NCBI GenBank assembly: GCA_032433595.1
Contig: JASWJB010000063.1
Span: forward strand, 62,001-126,000
From: Conoideocrella luteorostrata
Lineage: Eukaryota > Ascomycota > Sordariomycetes > Hypocreales > Clavicipitaceae
Reading direction: 5' to 3'
DNA length: 64,000 nucleotides
In this document: positions 33,656-44,391 of the stretch, piece by piece
How positions within the stretch are numbered: the first letter of the stretch is position 1
How the letters are laid out: each line of letters begins with the position of its first letter
Notes under the pieces: model-generated
Told to the model about the DNA's origin: nothing
What the model saw: the letters and a program-made list of their open reading frames with translations, nothing else
Database searches by the model: none
Made by a program: the position numbers and the translations under genes

Positions 33656-36600
33656 TGCGAAATGTCAAGATGTCTAGAGTTGAAGTTAGAAAGCCATGGT
33701 TGATGAAGGGGTGAAACCAAGGACTAAGTAGGTTGACGTGGGAGCGGAACGGCCGAGACTCAACGCGACGACAGCAACTCTTGGCACACAAGGACGGCCA
33801 GAGAAAACAAGAGAGACAATAGAGAATAAAGAGGGACATGGGACAACAGTGGCAGCATGTCGCACAGAGCAGAGCCAACTGATCCGGCAAAGGATGCTTT
33901 GTTTGCTGAGCCAGTCTGATTCACTGCACAAGGCCTGCATTGCGGGCGTATTGAATCTGCGTTGCGGGCGTGTTGAAGTCCAGCACACCAGATGGGATCA
34001 GACGGCTTCCATCTGTCTGGTTCGTGCGCTCGCACCAATTGATCTCGCTCCGAGGTCATACCACCGAAAAGCAAAAGCCATGCATGCATGTACAGGAGCT
34101 GTACAACAAATGGTTTGCTGCTGCTCCGTACCTGTGCAGCGGAACCAACCTTCCTGTCCGGACATGCATGCAATGTGACGTCAAAAGCAAGGTTGATGGG
34201 CATGCTGCTGTGCAACGCTCGTGTTGGTTATGCTTGATATTCTTACCTTTGTTCCATTAGATGGATTGCTTCCTTCGGTGCTGTGCCTGTGACTGATGGA
34301 CAGTGAAAGGTTCAAACCGCGTGGCGACCATGTGATGAAACCACGGGGATGCGATGCAAACATGATGGATCCTCCGCGGCATGGCATGGCAACATGGATG
34401 GGCATGGGACGGGAGAGGACAGTATTAGACAAGACAAGACACGGGCTAAAAAAAAATTATTGCCAGTCTAAAAAGGTAAGTACAAACTCCGTCAGGTAGT
34501 TTAATGAGTCTTGGTCCAGTCTGGTCTGCGTCGGGGATGGAGCTAACTAATTAGCAACTAATATGAGCAATGGAGCCAAGTACCGACAAGGAACCCCTGC
34601 CCCGGTTGGCGTTGAGTTGAAGTCAAAGTCGAAGTCTGGTCTACGCGACCACGACCACAACCGCGGCTCTCCCAAAGGTCCCACCGTCTCCGAGCGTCGA
34701 GATGAGCCAAGACATTCACACAAGGAAGGCATGAGTGACACAGACGCACCAATTGGCCACGGAATCACCATGGAACGGGCGGGCTAGCTGAGCTGACTCG
34801 GTTCGACGCAACTGGACGCAGCAAACCAGAAAAGGCCGCAAGGCCTTAAAAACGGGCACAGCGGAGAGCGGAGGAGGAGGGTCTGCACTGCTACTACGGA
34901 GTAGTAGTACTCCGTAGAGTACGGAGTACGGAGCGCGGAGTATAGCAAACCAGGTAAAGTATGGAGTGCCTAGGTATAACGAGTAGCAACTCGGGTAATC
35001 ATTCCCTCCCTTCCTCCACCTCCCTCACGTGACTTGTTCATTTCTTTCGTGCTCGTGGCGCGCACTTTCCCTGATTGATTGGATGCATAGAGGGGGGAAG
35101 TTTTGCACGGGTGCTGCAGCCGTTTGTCGGTTGAGAGGGAAGGAGGGAGAGGAACCAGCCAAGATCAGAGGCCGCAGCATCGACAAACATTTACAGGTCG
35201 TTTTCTGCACGCCTTTCCCGACGATCAACAAATGCAAGTGCCCGACCAACACAACCACAACACGGATTGTCCAAAAATGGCAGAACCCCAGGTTATTTTA
35301 GGCACAGCCGAACCAGGTACAGCCAACACTCGGCCGAGTCCCGAGTCCCGCAGCATGGTGGCCGGCTATGGATTGGCTGACTGTCGGGCCAACAGATAAA
35401 TGCCGCCGCAAGTGACAGAATAATGCACTCGTGGCTCGTCTCATCCATCGCAGCCAACTCTGCAGCAACTCCGCAGCCGCACTGCAGCAAACTACTCAGG
35501 GCAAACGAACAGCCAACAGCCAACAAGAATCGAGGGGGACGCACACCAGCCAGTGACAATGACGCCACTCCCGCCCGTTGCGTTGCTTGCTGCGTGCGGG
35601 TGACGTTGTGTTCCGTTGATGGGGTCGCAATGTCATATAAACTCAATTCCAAAAACGTTGCACCGATTGCCACCCTACCGTACTGGAATACAAGACAAAA
35701 TGGATGATCGGGCCGCAGGCTGGACCGTAATCCAAACTTCTGGCTAGCTTTTGCGTTCGTTTCCATGTTTGCCGCTCTCGGCGTTTCGTTTACGTGGCCG
35801 CGGAGAGGCTAACAACATGAGAATAGTATTTCGCAGATTCATCGGGCCTGGTCGTTGCTGCATTGTCCGACGACGGGACTGCTCGCGTCAGGCCGTCACT
35901 CTGTGTTCCGTACAGCGCTGCATCGCACCGGACGCCCGCATTGCTTGCCTTGCACAAACGATACGTCGCCTTCAGCCTCAATACCTAACCTTACACTAAT
36001 ACGGCCCCGGCTCATGCAGTCATATGCGGGCGGCCCCGTCCATGTCTACGCACTGAGACATGTCAAATCGTGGTTCGTCTACATGACCTGAGCTAAAACC
36101 TATTGTTTCTATCAATACTCCGTACTCCATGTGAACATGGTACATTACAAACCATAAACTTGGCTGATCTCCATTTACTAGTGGCAATTATGCAGGAAAA
36201 TTCCCGAGCACGCGCACGTGCATTGGCTCAGCGTGCTGCATGTAACGGTGATGCTCGTCACATCACTAATGTGCGTGACAGACTTCTTCGCCTTAATCTG
36301 TGACAGGTGCGGAGGGCTGTCGCTGACAGGGGCGGTGACAAGCCGGACCCAAAAAAAAGTTGCACCTTGAAGTCCAATTCCGGTCATTGCTCACTCTGCC
36401 CCCTAGGTGCATGCATATGGAGTAGAGCGAGGGTTCCTCTGGATCTATGTACGGAGTAACTACAGCTTACGGAGTAGAGGGAGTACAGCTAACTCATTCC
36501 CTGACCCGGCGATTTGGAACACGATGATGTCCCATGATCCCTGTTATCGCTGAAGCCCCACAATCTGCCGAACAATGGACAAGCATTTCGTGTCTCCCGG

Positions 36601-36862
36601 CAGCTGACATTATATTTGGGGTTTCAACTGAAAGCACTATTAGCCTCAAGACAGTGCTTACATGACGGTAAAATTAAAGACCAAAGAAACTTTCCCAAAT
36701 GGCTCGCTCATACCGAATAGACTGTAGCAAATGTAGAGTAATTCCCAACTAGCGGGGGCGACGGGTCAATACGTAGAAGATCCATAGTGTGCCTCTCGTT
36801 AGCGTCGATATAGCATTACACTTTCGTCAATCCAAATCATGTGTCATATTGAGATATTATGG
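33656..36862. other. Gene-free 3.2-kb region
   Basis: This is upstream of the P450 gene. Many small frames on both strands lack coherent content. A dense group of 9-mer half-sites at 34895-34933 contains three copies plus a partial one. Further copies are at 36116-36124, 36450-36458 and 36468-36476. No gene or RNA is supported. Confidence 0.5.
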
Positions 36863-37146
36863 CACAGGGGGGACAATTTAAGCCGGTAGTCGGGCACCCC
36901 TACTACAGTCAAATTGACTGCGTTGATGCTGACGGCCACAACGAAGGCATTTGAAGCCCGATTTTGATGAGAATTGCATTGATAGCTAGCTAATTGAACG
37001 TTCTAATGTGCGGTATAACCCCCTCTCAAAGCGACGACTTCCTTGAGCCGGGTTGGCATTGAACAAATACACTTATTGATAGTCTCTTGAGGAAGCTTAG
37101 CCCAAGCCTCTTGGCCCGACTACCGGCTTAAATTGTCCCCCCTGTG
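36863..37146. mobile_element. Non-autonomous Tc1/mariner-derived element (MITE-like)
   Basis: The 284-bp unit has perfect 33-bp terminal inverted repeats, 36863-36895 and 37114-37146. The left one starts CACAGGGGGGACAATTTAAG. Both ends are flanked by TATGG (36858-36862 and 37147-37151), a possible 5-bp target duplication. Alternatively TA is the target and the ends differ by three bases. On the minus strand next to the right repeat, 37113-37003 encodes a 36-residue tail (PQETINKC, SMPTRLKEVV, RGGYTAH, stop) matching the C-terminus of Tc1/mariner DDE transposases. The rest of the transposase is missing, so it can move only with help from another copy. Confidence 0.87.
37003..37113 (-). pseudogene. 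C-terminal fragment of a Tc1/mariner transposase
   Basis: 36 codons and a stop, with the order W-x(3)-PQE-x-I-N-x(5)-SMP-x-R-L-x(5)-RGG, as in the last residues of DDE_3-type transposases. It lies inside the element between its inverted repeats. The catalytic residues are absent. Confidence 0.8.
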
Positions 37147-37151
37147 TATGG

Positions 37152-37975
37152 TTTCTAACCAGGCGGGTGACACCTGGGCTAGTGGACGTCAGTCATCCTG
37201 CATACCGCCAATGAAGCCTACCGTACCCATGTAAAATTTCCCGCCTTTTAGTTAGTACTCCGTACTCTGATAGCTATGAAACTAACTAGTCTCCAGACGC
37301 AGAACCCTACGCGATAAAGTTTCAGGTGGATTCTTCTTCTACTTGGGGACCGAGCTTGTCTGACTCTCCGTGCAACACCCAATGCGGGCTTCTAACTATA
37401 AATGCATGCATGCATGCCCCTTCAAAGAAGCTCTGTAAAACGGAGTTTATCACCGGAGAGTATATTGAGAGTTGATGCTGTCTCTTGTTAGCATGTCCCT
37501 TGTCATGTCCTTGACTCGCAAATCCGGGTTGAAGATTGCAGCAGCGAATGGGGTGGGCTGCAACCGCTGCGCTAGTTTTGATGAAACAGGAGTGTAATGT
37601 ATGACCAGCAAGGAAGTTGTCTATCTCTTGGCATCCTTAACCGCCCGATAAACATACAGTTCAGGCATTTGTAAGACCCGAGTGGTTTTAAATTTAGCCA
37701 TCACTCCACCCTTCCAGCATCCTAAGTGTTCATTTTCTTCACTGCAAGTCTCAAAGAAAAGAGCCATCTACTGCATCAAGCATCACATCTTGGGGCTATC
37801 TAAACAGCTCAATGACATGTTGAAGGCGAGACTTGCATGGGCTCAAGACCCGATACTGGTAGTTTGAAAGAGAGCCAACATGGTAAGACGGCCATATTGA
37901 CCGCACGGTCGATTCACCCAGCCAAGCAATGTGCTAGTAGGTCCTGTGCCTGACTGATCCTAAGACACGGCATCA
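37152..37975. other. Intergenic region, 0.8 kb
   Basis: One 9-mer copy lies at 37256-37264 and an ATGC tandem run at about 37402-37417. No gene is supported. Confidence 0.45.
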
Positions 37976-38417
37976 TCAACAGACCCAAACAGTCCTTACT
38001 TGGAATCCTCTCGGTGCTGTCAAGAGGCTCAAAAACCAGATGCCGCTTTGCATAGCCCAGAAGAGCCTGTCATTCAGCCTCCCATTGTCCGCCAGCCGGC
38101 TGCGATAGACACAGCCGGCAGAGGACACCACCCTCATGGCAACGCAGCCCAGGCTCAGCGCGACCGTCCAGCCCGGGAACTCCAGCCCGGCGACCAGCAT
38201 GGTAAGTTAGCCATGCACCATGGTCTGTGGCATATTCTCCAGCAGCTGGCCGCGCGCGCACCGCGTACAGTTCCAGTGTTGGGCGCTGTGGTTCTCTTTT
38301 TGCCTGCTGCGCGGTGGTGTAGTGGTTGGTGTACTCGACAAACGGCTGGCGCCCGCGACGCTGCCAAAGCGAGACCGAGTGCAGCGGGATGGCCCCGAGG
38401 GCAACGTAGCGACGCAT
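37976..38417 (-). CDS. Possible small hypothetical gene (weak)
   Basis: The minus strand is GC-richer than its surroundings and open in two adjoining frames. 38417-38070 begins MRRYVALGAIPLHSVSLW. 38200-37976 begins MLVAGLEFPGWTVALSLG and continues with hydrophobic, membrane-like residues (LFWAMQSGIWFLSLL). The two could be exons of one small membrane protein, and a GTAAGG donor follows FQ near 38000. I cannot fix the splice sites and recognise no family. Confidence 0.25.
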
Positions 38418-39134
38418 CTGACACGGAGGAAGGGGGGGATGCCAGGTTAGGAGAGCTGTGCAACGCCGGCCGGTGTCCTCGGTGGGGGTGGGGCGGGGAG
38501 GCTTTGAAGGATCTAGGATCTATCCTGTAGCCATCTGGGAAGCTCAGCCCAATGCAGCGCAGACAGGGAAGCGGCTCTTTTCGGTTGCGGGAAAGAGTCT
38601 CGGGATCAGTAACGAATGCAAGCCATGCGAAAAGGAAGAAAAATAGGGACCACTCACGGTGCGATGTATGCGTTATTTTGGCGCATTGGAGTGTGGTTAC
38701 GGAAGCAGGAGGCTGTGTTTGCGCAAATTATTGCGAAGTATATACATTCGGTTATTGAAGGTCCCTGGAGTTTGGACTCTTACTCCCGCGAATAAGAGCC
38801 GTCCTTTTAATTAGCAATAATAACCATCGGTGATTTCCGCCTCATAGTAAATACTACCTTAACATGTTCCCGCGTAGGACAGCTTCATGCAACTTTTCTG
38901 TCGAATATAAAGCACATACGAGCAGCTGGATTAATCAAGTTCAACAGCTTGTCCATGCTTCCCCCCCCCCCCCCCCCCTCTCCCTAACCCCCCGGGGATC
39001 CCCGCACTCTTCGGTGTTAGCCAACCCCGGATCGAACGAACGTAAAGCGATAAGACAGACCACACTCACAAAAACCCTGCGATCCACCCCCATGCCTAGA
39101 TTCGTTGCCCAGCAGAATATAGAAGAATGAGATC
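38418..39134. other. Upstream region of the FAD monooxygenase gene
   Basis: A C18-type run lies at about 38961-38978, followed by CCCTAACCCCCCGG. Nothing codes convincingly here. Confidence 0.5.
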
Positions 39135-40515
39135 ATGCACCACCGGCCAGATCAGGGAATACATATTCTCATCATTGGTGGAGGCATCGCCGGCCTCGCC
39201 CTGGGCATCGGTCTTGACCGTCGAAATGTCTCTTACACCATCTACGAGGCATCCACCGAATTGAGCTTCGCTGGCGCCGGAATAGCTCTCGGACCCAACA
39301 CCACTCGAGCGATGGCTCTCCTTGATCCCGCATTACGTGAAGCGTATGACAGCATCTCTACCAAGAACCAATCGCTAGGGAAGGAGCATCACTTTGCGGA
39401 TTTTCTGCTCGCAGAGCCCCGTTTCGGAGCCAGTCAAGGTTTCCACGGCGCAGCAGTTGCATCAGAGCATTTTGTTCGGAGCGGTGCCCATCGGAAAGAC
39501 TTAATGGGGGTGATGAGGTCTCTACTATCGACGGACGACAAGATTGTGTTTGGCAAACGTGCCGTACAGGTCCGCCAGGTCGGCGACAAAGTCAAGGTTG
39601 AATTTGCAGATGGGTCGTGCGTGGAAGCTGATGCCGTGGTTGGATGTGACGGCGGGAAGGGCGTCACCAGATGCGCCGTTCTGGGGGGAACGTATCCTGA
39701 TCAGGTTGATGTAGCGTACAGTGGTAGATACGTATATCGGGCTGTGATCCCACCCGGAAAGGGACAGGAGGTCCTGGGCGAATACGCAGATGACAGCAAA
39801 ATTTTCTTAGGCAAGGGGATATACTTTGCGGCATATCCGCTCTCGGGGGGAGGCTTCAACTTTCTTGCTGGGAGACAGACTGACGAACCGTGGGGTCATC
39901 CGCACTGGACATGTGAGGTGACCAAGGAGGATATGTTGAGAGACTTTGAAGGGTGCGACGCGAGGCTTCTTCGGTTGCTGGAAGTAAGTACACTACCACA
40001 CTCGAGCCGACACCATCTCTCCAAATAGGCCACCGGCCTCGTACTGTTTTTACTGATTGGCAATCGGCAAGTGGGCAAGTCCATTACGATGGGGTCTTTT
40101 CCATCATTTACATACACCAACATACCACAACGGCCTGGTTGCCCTGCTGGGAGACGTAGCGCATGCTTCGACGCCGCATCAAGGCGCCGGCGCAGGGCAA
40201 TGCTTTGAGGACGCCCTCGTCATGTCACATCTCCTGGCTAGGGTCAAGAGTGTTGCCGAACTCGAAGCTGTTTTTGAGGTATACGATTCGATATGCCGTC
40301 CTCGTGCTCAGGAAATTGTCCGCACCAGCAATGAGACCGGGCTGCTGTACACGATGACGCATCCAGATTGCGGCGAGGACATGGACAAGATTACGAGTAA
40401 TGCCAGGCAAAGATTCCATTGGATTTGGACGCATGATTTGGAAGGTGACTTGAGACAGGCAGAGGATGGGCTGCAAGCCTCGATGGCGAGGCGATCGACG
40501 ACAGAGAGCAGTTAG
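39135..40515 (+). CDS. FAD-dependent monooxygenase, salicylate-hydroxylase-like
   Basis: These single-component flavoprotein monooxygenases use NAD(P)H and oxygen to hydroxylate aromatic or other small substrates. Two exons: 39135-39983 and 40072-40515, for 430 residues. The 88-bp intron has a GTAAGT donor. I place the acceptor at the AAG ending at 40071 because that restores the family order (LLE, then WASPLRWGLFHHLHTPTYHN). Motifs are the dinucleotide fold GGGIAGLALG near residue 15, the DG motif (DAVVGCDGGKG) near 170, and the FAD-binding GDVAHASTPHQGAGAGQ near 300. There is no signal peptide. It faces the dehydratase gene tail to tail with only 147 bp between stop codons. The substrate is unknown. 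Confidence 0.9.
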
Positions 40516-40662
40516 CCCGGAGGCGGCGACGAACATTGCTCGAGTCGCTGTTTCCCGTTAAGCGATGTTATGTCTATGGACAATACACGGTCTACGGACT
40601 GTCTATATAAACAAGCTGATAAATACTATTTTGCGTTTCTTATAGCCCGCGGCAGTGCCGTA

Positions 40663-41658
40663 CTAACCGAAGATCGTCTTCGTGATAACCCCTTGGTCGT
40701 AGTTTGCGCCACACAAAACAACGACACTCGTCTGGCCAGCCACCTTCTCCGCAACTTTATTGTACCCAGCAAGAGCCAGAGCCGCAGCCCCTTCGACAAT
40801 CATGTTCTCCTCAAACGCCATAGACCGCAGCGCGTCTGCGATTTCCTCCTCACTGCACACAACAACCTCCTCAACCACAGACATGGCCAGCGGAAGCGTA
40901 ATGGCATCCTCATCCATGCCGCCCGCGACAGCATCGGCCAAAGTCTGCTCATGCTCCGTTTCCACCACGCGCCCAGCTTTCATAGACTCAGCAAGAGCCT
41001 TTGAGTTATGCGCAGAGACACCATATACTTTTATCCTCGGGCAAAACGCCTTGCAAACAGCCCCGATGCCACTAATCAAGCCGCCACCGCCCATAGCCAC
41101 GAAGATATTATCCACATCCGGACACTGCTCGATGATTTCAAGGCCAATAGATCCCTGGCCGGCAACTATGTCAGGATCATTATACGGCGAAATGTAGGTA
41201 TACGATTCCTCCGCAGCCAGCTTTTGTGCATGCTGCTCAGCGAGGCCGGTCTCAGCGCCGTGCAGAATGACAGTCACGCCATAAGACTGGATCTTCTTGA
41301 GCTTTGAAGACACGACAGATTCCGGCAGAACAACAGTGAGTTCCTTGGAGAGCGCATGCGCGGCGCAAGAGGCGCCGATGCCGTGGTTTCCTGACGAGGC
41401 TGTTATGAGGCGCTGCCCGGAGCTGCTGCTGCCTTTACTGGAGGACAATGATGAAGGTGCAGACATTTTGGACATGGCGCCTCGGATCTTGAACGAGCCG
41501 GTGAGTTGAAAGTTTTCTGCTTTGAAGAGGAGCTGGGTGCCGTCATGGCGAGAGCTGTTGGATCGGGATGGGATGACGGGCGTTTGGTAGATGTGGCTGC
41601 GGATTCGGCTCCTTGCTTGCACTGCCTGCGCGGCGGTTTCCAAGTATGTCGGCTGCAT
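40663..41658 (-). CDS. PLP-dependent serine/threonine dehydratase-family enzyme
   Basis: Fold-type II PLP enzymes of this group deaminate serine, threonine or hydroxyaspartate, or racemise serine. A single exon encodes 331 residues. The PLP lysine is in GSFKIRGA (Lys57). The cofactor-binding SSGNHGIGA follows near 90, and the phosphate-binding tetraglycine AMGGGGLISG lies near 190. The C-terminal CGANYD supplies the residue that contacts the pyridine nitrogen. There is no regulatory ACT domain, so it is not the biosynthetic threonine deaminase. A Ser-rich loop (residues 65-80) is inserted between the Lys motif and the Asn loop. The convergent partner is the FAD monooxygenase. Confidence 0.92.
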   Translation of the reverse strand: MQPTYLETAAQAVQARSRIRSHIYQTPVIPSRSNSSRHDGTQLLFKAENFQLTGSFKIRGAMSKMSAPSSLSSSKGSSSSGQRLITASSGNHGIGASCAAHALSKELTVVLPESVVSSKLKKIQSYGVTVILHGAETGLAEQHAQKLAAEESYTYISPYNDPDIVAGQGSIGLEIIEQCPDVDNIFVAMGGGGLISGIGAVCKAFCPRIKVYGVSAHNSKALAESMKAGRVVETEHEQTLADAVAGGMDEDAITLPLAMSVVEEVVVCSEEEIADALRSMAFEENMIVEGAAALALAGYNKVAEKVAGQTSVVVLCGANYDQGVITKTIFG

Positions 41659-41853
41659 GGCGGAGGGGAGGGGTTTTGCTACAGAGGGTCTTTAGGGAAT
41701 GGGGGACAAGTGGTAATATACCGGGACATTTATGAATGTTGTTCGTAAATTAACCTCGTGGCCTCAATTTATAAACAGGAGCACAATGTCAAGTATATAC
41801 TCGTAGGCAGTGACGGGGGTACCCACTCTGCAAGGGCGCGGGTTCCATGCGGA

Positions 41854-41869
41854 TACGGAGTACTCCGTA
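41854..41869. repeat. Full 16-bp palindrome of the TACTCCGTA family
   Basis: TACGGAGTACTCCGTA, the two half-sites sharing a central TA. Sister full copies are at 23889-23904, 31035-31050 and 52185-52200 (two of them with the opposite half-site order). Half-sites occur throughout the intergenic DNA. Confidence 0.9.
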
Positions 41870-42289
41870 GAGGTTGGATACCGAACTAACTAACTAACTA
41901 ACTAACCGTTCGCTTGTTTCGGTAAACTCCTGCCAGGGTCCAGCTGCGGGTTTGTCTCCTGTCTCACGTAGCATTTGACCGGTTTCGCCTCTGCAAGTCT
42001 GTAGTAAGCGCAGTGTCGGTGGCAGCATCGCGGAAGATCTCTCAATCGCCCAAGTTCATTCATGGCGTCCAAGGCCGTGGTGTGCGATACGTGCTCTGGT
42101 GTACACCGAGGGCAATCCTCTGATTCCCTAGTTCCTTTAGGGCTAATTCCGGTACGGTTCAATTGCAGTGACTGAAGAGTGTCAATGAAGTGAGGTATCA
42201 TTTATGCAAGCCTTCTCCGGTATGGGATTTACATGTCTCAATATGAAGACTTGGAGGTCGCTGATCTCTGACCCCTTCATCCGGTCTCC

Positions 42290-42345
<56 letters not shown>
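42290..42345. repeat. (TC)n microsatellite
   Basis: About 27 tandem TC units on the plus strand, 45 bp before an ATG at 42391. It may be a pyrimidine-rich promoter or leader tract. Confidence 0.9.
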
Positions 42346-42347
<2 letters not shown>

Positions 42348-42629
42348 GCTTTGAACCACGAGTTCTGCGTCTTCCAACTGACACATCAAAATGGCTCCCA
42401 AGGATACCGCCGTCAACCAAAGCAGCTCGTCAGCCATTTGGTTGATGGGAAAGAATTTTGGATCCTATACGCAGCAGGCGTCGTGTGGTCTGGATTGTGC
42501 ACTCTGCACTACTGACGCAGGAGCAGCAAAAGCACTAACCAACCCCAGCACCGGTCATTCACCCGCAACAAGCCAGGCCAGCTACAACCGTATAACGTCT
42601 TCTCTTTCAAAAAAAAAAAAAAAAAAAAA

Positions 42630-42639
42630 NNNNNNNNNN
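42630..42639. other. Assembly gap (10 N)
   Basis: Ten Ns directly after a run of about 20 A; assembly probably failed at the homopolymer. Confidence 0.99.
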
Positions 42640-42712
42640 AGCATATGTTTCCCCCAGCTTGGTGCTGTACATGAGAGATTGAGCCATGACTACTCCGCTG
42701 CTTCTCACGCCC

Positions 42713-43210
42713 TCATAGCTTAGGCTCTATTCTCATCTGCGTAGTGCTCCAGCCTCCACTGCCGGCACCGCCGCCGCCCCCTCCTCCTTCTTCATCATCG
42801 CCTTCATTGTTCCCTTTCTTCGTTCTCCTGATCTTCCTCACGATGAAAACTCTCTTTTTTATCCTTCCTCCTTGGCCACCCGCTCCCGCCCCCTCTCCCA
42901 GTTTACCGCCTTCACCACCTTCAACTTCCAGCTCCTCTTCAATTTCTTCATCAATCTCTTCTACCTCTCGCTCGGCTCTCCTCTGCCGCTGCCTCCGTCC
43001 TCCTCCAAACCCCTCGCCGCCGCCTCCACCACCACCGGCTCGTCCCCCTCCTCCTATTTCCCCCTCGTTGCGCTTCAGTCTGTTTAACTTGTGTTCTACA
43101 CTTTTTGTGATATCCTGATCGCTGTCCTCAGCTGCGATGTTGACTGGAGAGGCTGCAATGGGTGTATTCGAATGTGTAGACTCCGCGTCGGCCGAAGAGT
43201 CTTCAGGCAT
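42713..43210 (-). CDS. Hypothetical low-complexity Gly/Arg/Glu-rich protein
   Basis: This single frame of 165 residues begins MPEDSSADAESTHSNT after an AACATG context. The N-terminal 60 residues look like ordinary protein (DSDQDITKSVEHKLNRLKRN). The middle is Gly-rich, then Arg/Glu-rich (EEIDEEIEEELEVEGGEGG), and the tail has KKRVFIVRKIRRTKKG. I recognise no domain. The opposite strand is also open over much of it, a warning that composition may explain the frame. Splicing upstream cannot be excluded. Confidence 0.35.
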   Translation of the reverse strand: MPEDSSADAESTHSNTPIAASPVNIAAEDSDQDITKSVEHKLNRLKRNEGEIGGGGRAGGGGGGGEGFGGGRRQRQRRAEREVEEIDEEIEEELEVEGGEGGKLGEGAGAGGQGGRIKKRVFIVRKIRRTKKGNNEGDDEEGGGGGGGAGSGGWSTTQMRIEPKL

Positions 43211-44391
43211 GTTGTGTGTAGAAATGATGTATTCGAGACTCGTGAGTGCCGTGAAAACACCTGTGAGGAATTATATCGTGAAATAGTAAGTCGCAGCGAC
43301 AAGACCATATGCGTAAAGAAACAGAAAAGCTGTCAAAACCCCCGAGTAACGAAGTGTTCAGCTCATGAACGATTCTTGCATTTAAATAGTGATTCTGCAC
43401 AAGCCAAAATATCTTCGTGCCCATTTGAGACCCTCTCGTAGACAGTATGCCTTTCCGTCTTAAAGTGTATCCACGATGTATGCACAGTTACTCCGTTCGC
43501 CGTGGTCTATTTGCACGCTTAAGCAGTCCACGCAAGGTTTGGCTGAATGTGGGACGCAGCGAACTACTGTAAAGCTTGTGTTAGTCTCTTGATACCGTCT
43601 CGTTCTAACTAAACCAAGGCAATGCATTCTATGGTAGCTAAGCTACTAACTGTACAAGCGCCTATATGCAACCGCAACCGAACCTGTTCGACTTGGACTC
43701 GCCACCAACGTCTTGTCCATTGCATTGCTATTTTTGCCAACAGATATCTCCTCGTGAGGTCTGTGAATTGCGTACTCCGTAGTCTAGTATGGATTGGATA
43801 GTGCGCTAGACTACTCCGTAATGCCACTTCGAATTGAAATACTGGTGATTTCATCTCCTAGAGTTGGCCATGTTATTTCCGCTCGCTCCGCTCCCACGCC
43901 ATAATCGTCTAGGACTATACTTGGCTATGAGGCCAAGATTGGTAAATGCATTGGCAACACTAGTGAAAGGCATAATTATTAGTTACTCCACACTCCACTC
44001 TGTGGTGGGACTTGTCAGCCCAGCACAGCTGTTTCACAATTGTGCCGGCTTTGGCTTCGGCTAGCTGGCTCACAATCACGCTGATGAGGAAGTGTCTCAG
44101 GGCCAACGCCCGATCGAGAAGGTCGGTACGGATAGTTACGGAGTAGTTATTGACAAGGTGACAATGCGTTAGATGCGTAGTATGGGCATGACTAGCCCTT
44201 CCGCATGATGGCCGTATTGGCTGGCACCAGTAGTGCTTCTCACCCCAGGCAACAACAAGAGATGCCGTGTCGGCTATTCCGTAGGGTTCATCAAATTTCA
44301 TGTATACGTGAGACGGGTAGATGCACGGAGTAAGAGAGAGTAAGAGAAGAGCAGTCGAATTAGCTTCGCGTACAACACACCACATAGCTAC
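43211..44391. other. Intergenic region, 1.2 kb
   Basis: 9-mer copies lie at 43773-43781, 43812-43820 and 44137-44145. No coherent coding content is seen; the end is the 3' flank of the sialidase gene. Confidence 0.5.

Larger units (their letters stand above)
41659..42712. other. Intergenic region with tandem repeats and an assembly gap
   Basis: It holds the full palindrome at 41854-41869, an (AACT)n run at about 41883-41906, a (TC)n microsatellite at about 42290-42345, and an A20 run leading into 10 Ns (42630-42639). A frame from an ATG at 42391, placed after the CT-rich tract as in many fungal promoters (MAPKDTAVNQSS), runs into the gap; I cannot tell whether it is a real gene. Confidence 0.55.

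Noticed and set aside
33738..34260. Overlapping frames on both strands upstream of the P450 gene
   Set aside because: Neither strand shows a family motif or coherent composition; treated as non-coding.
42744..43118. Plus-strand Pro/Ser-rich frame
   Set aside because: It is antisense to the Gly/Arg-rich frame and reflects CCT/TCC repeats.
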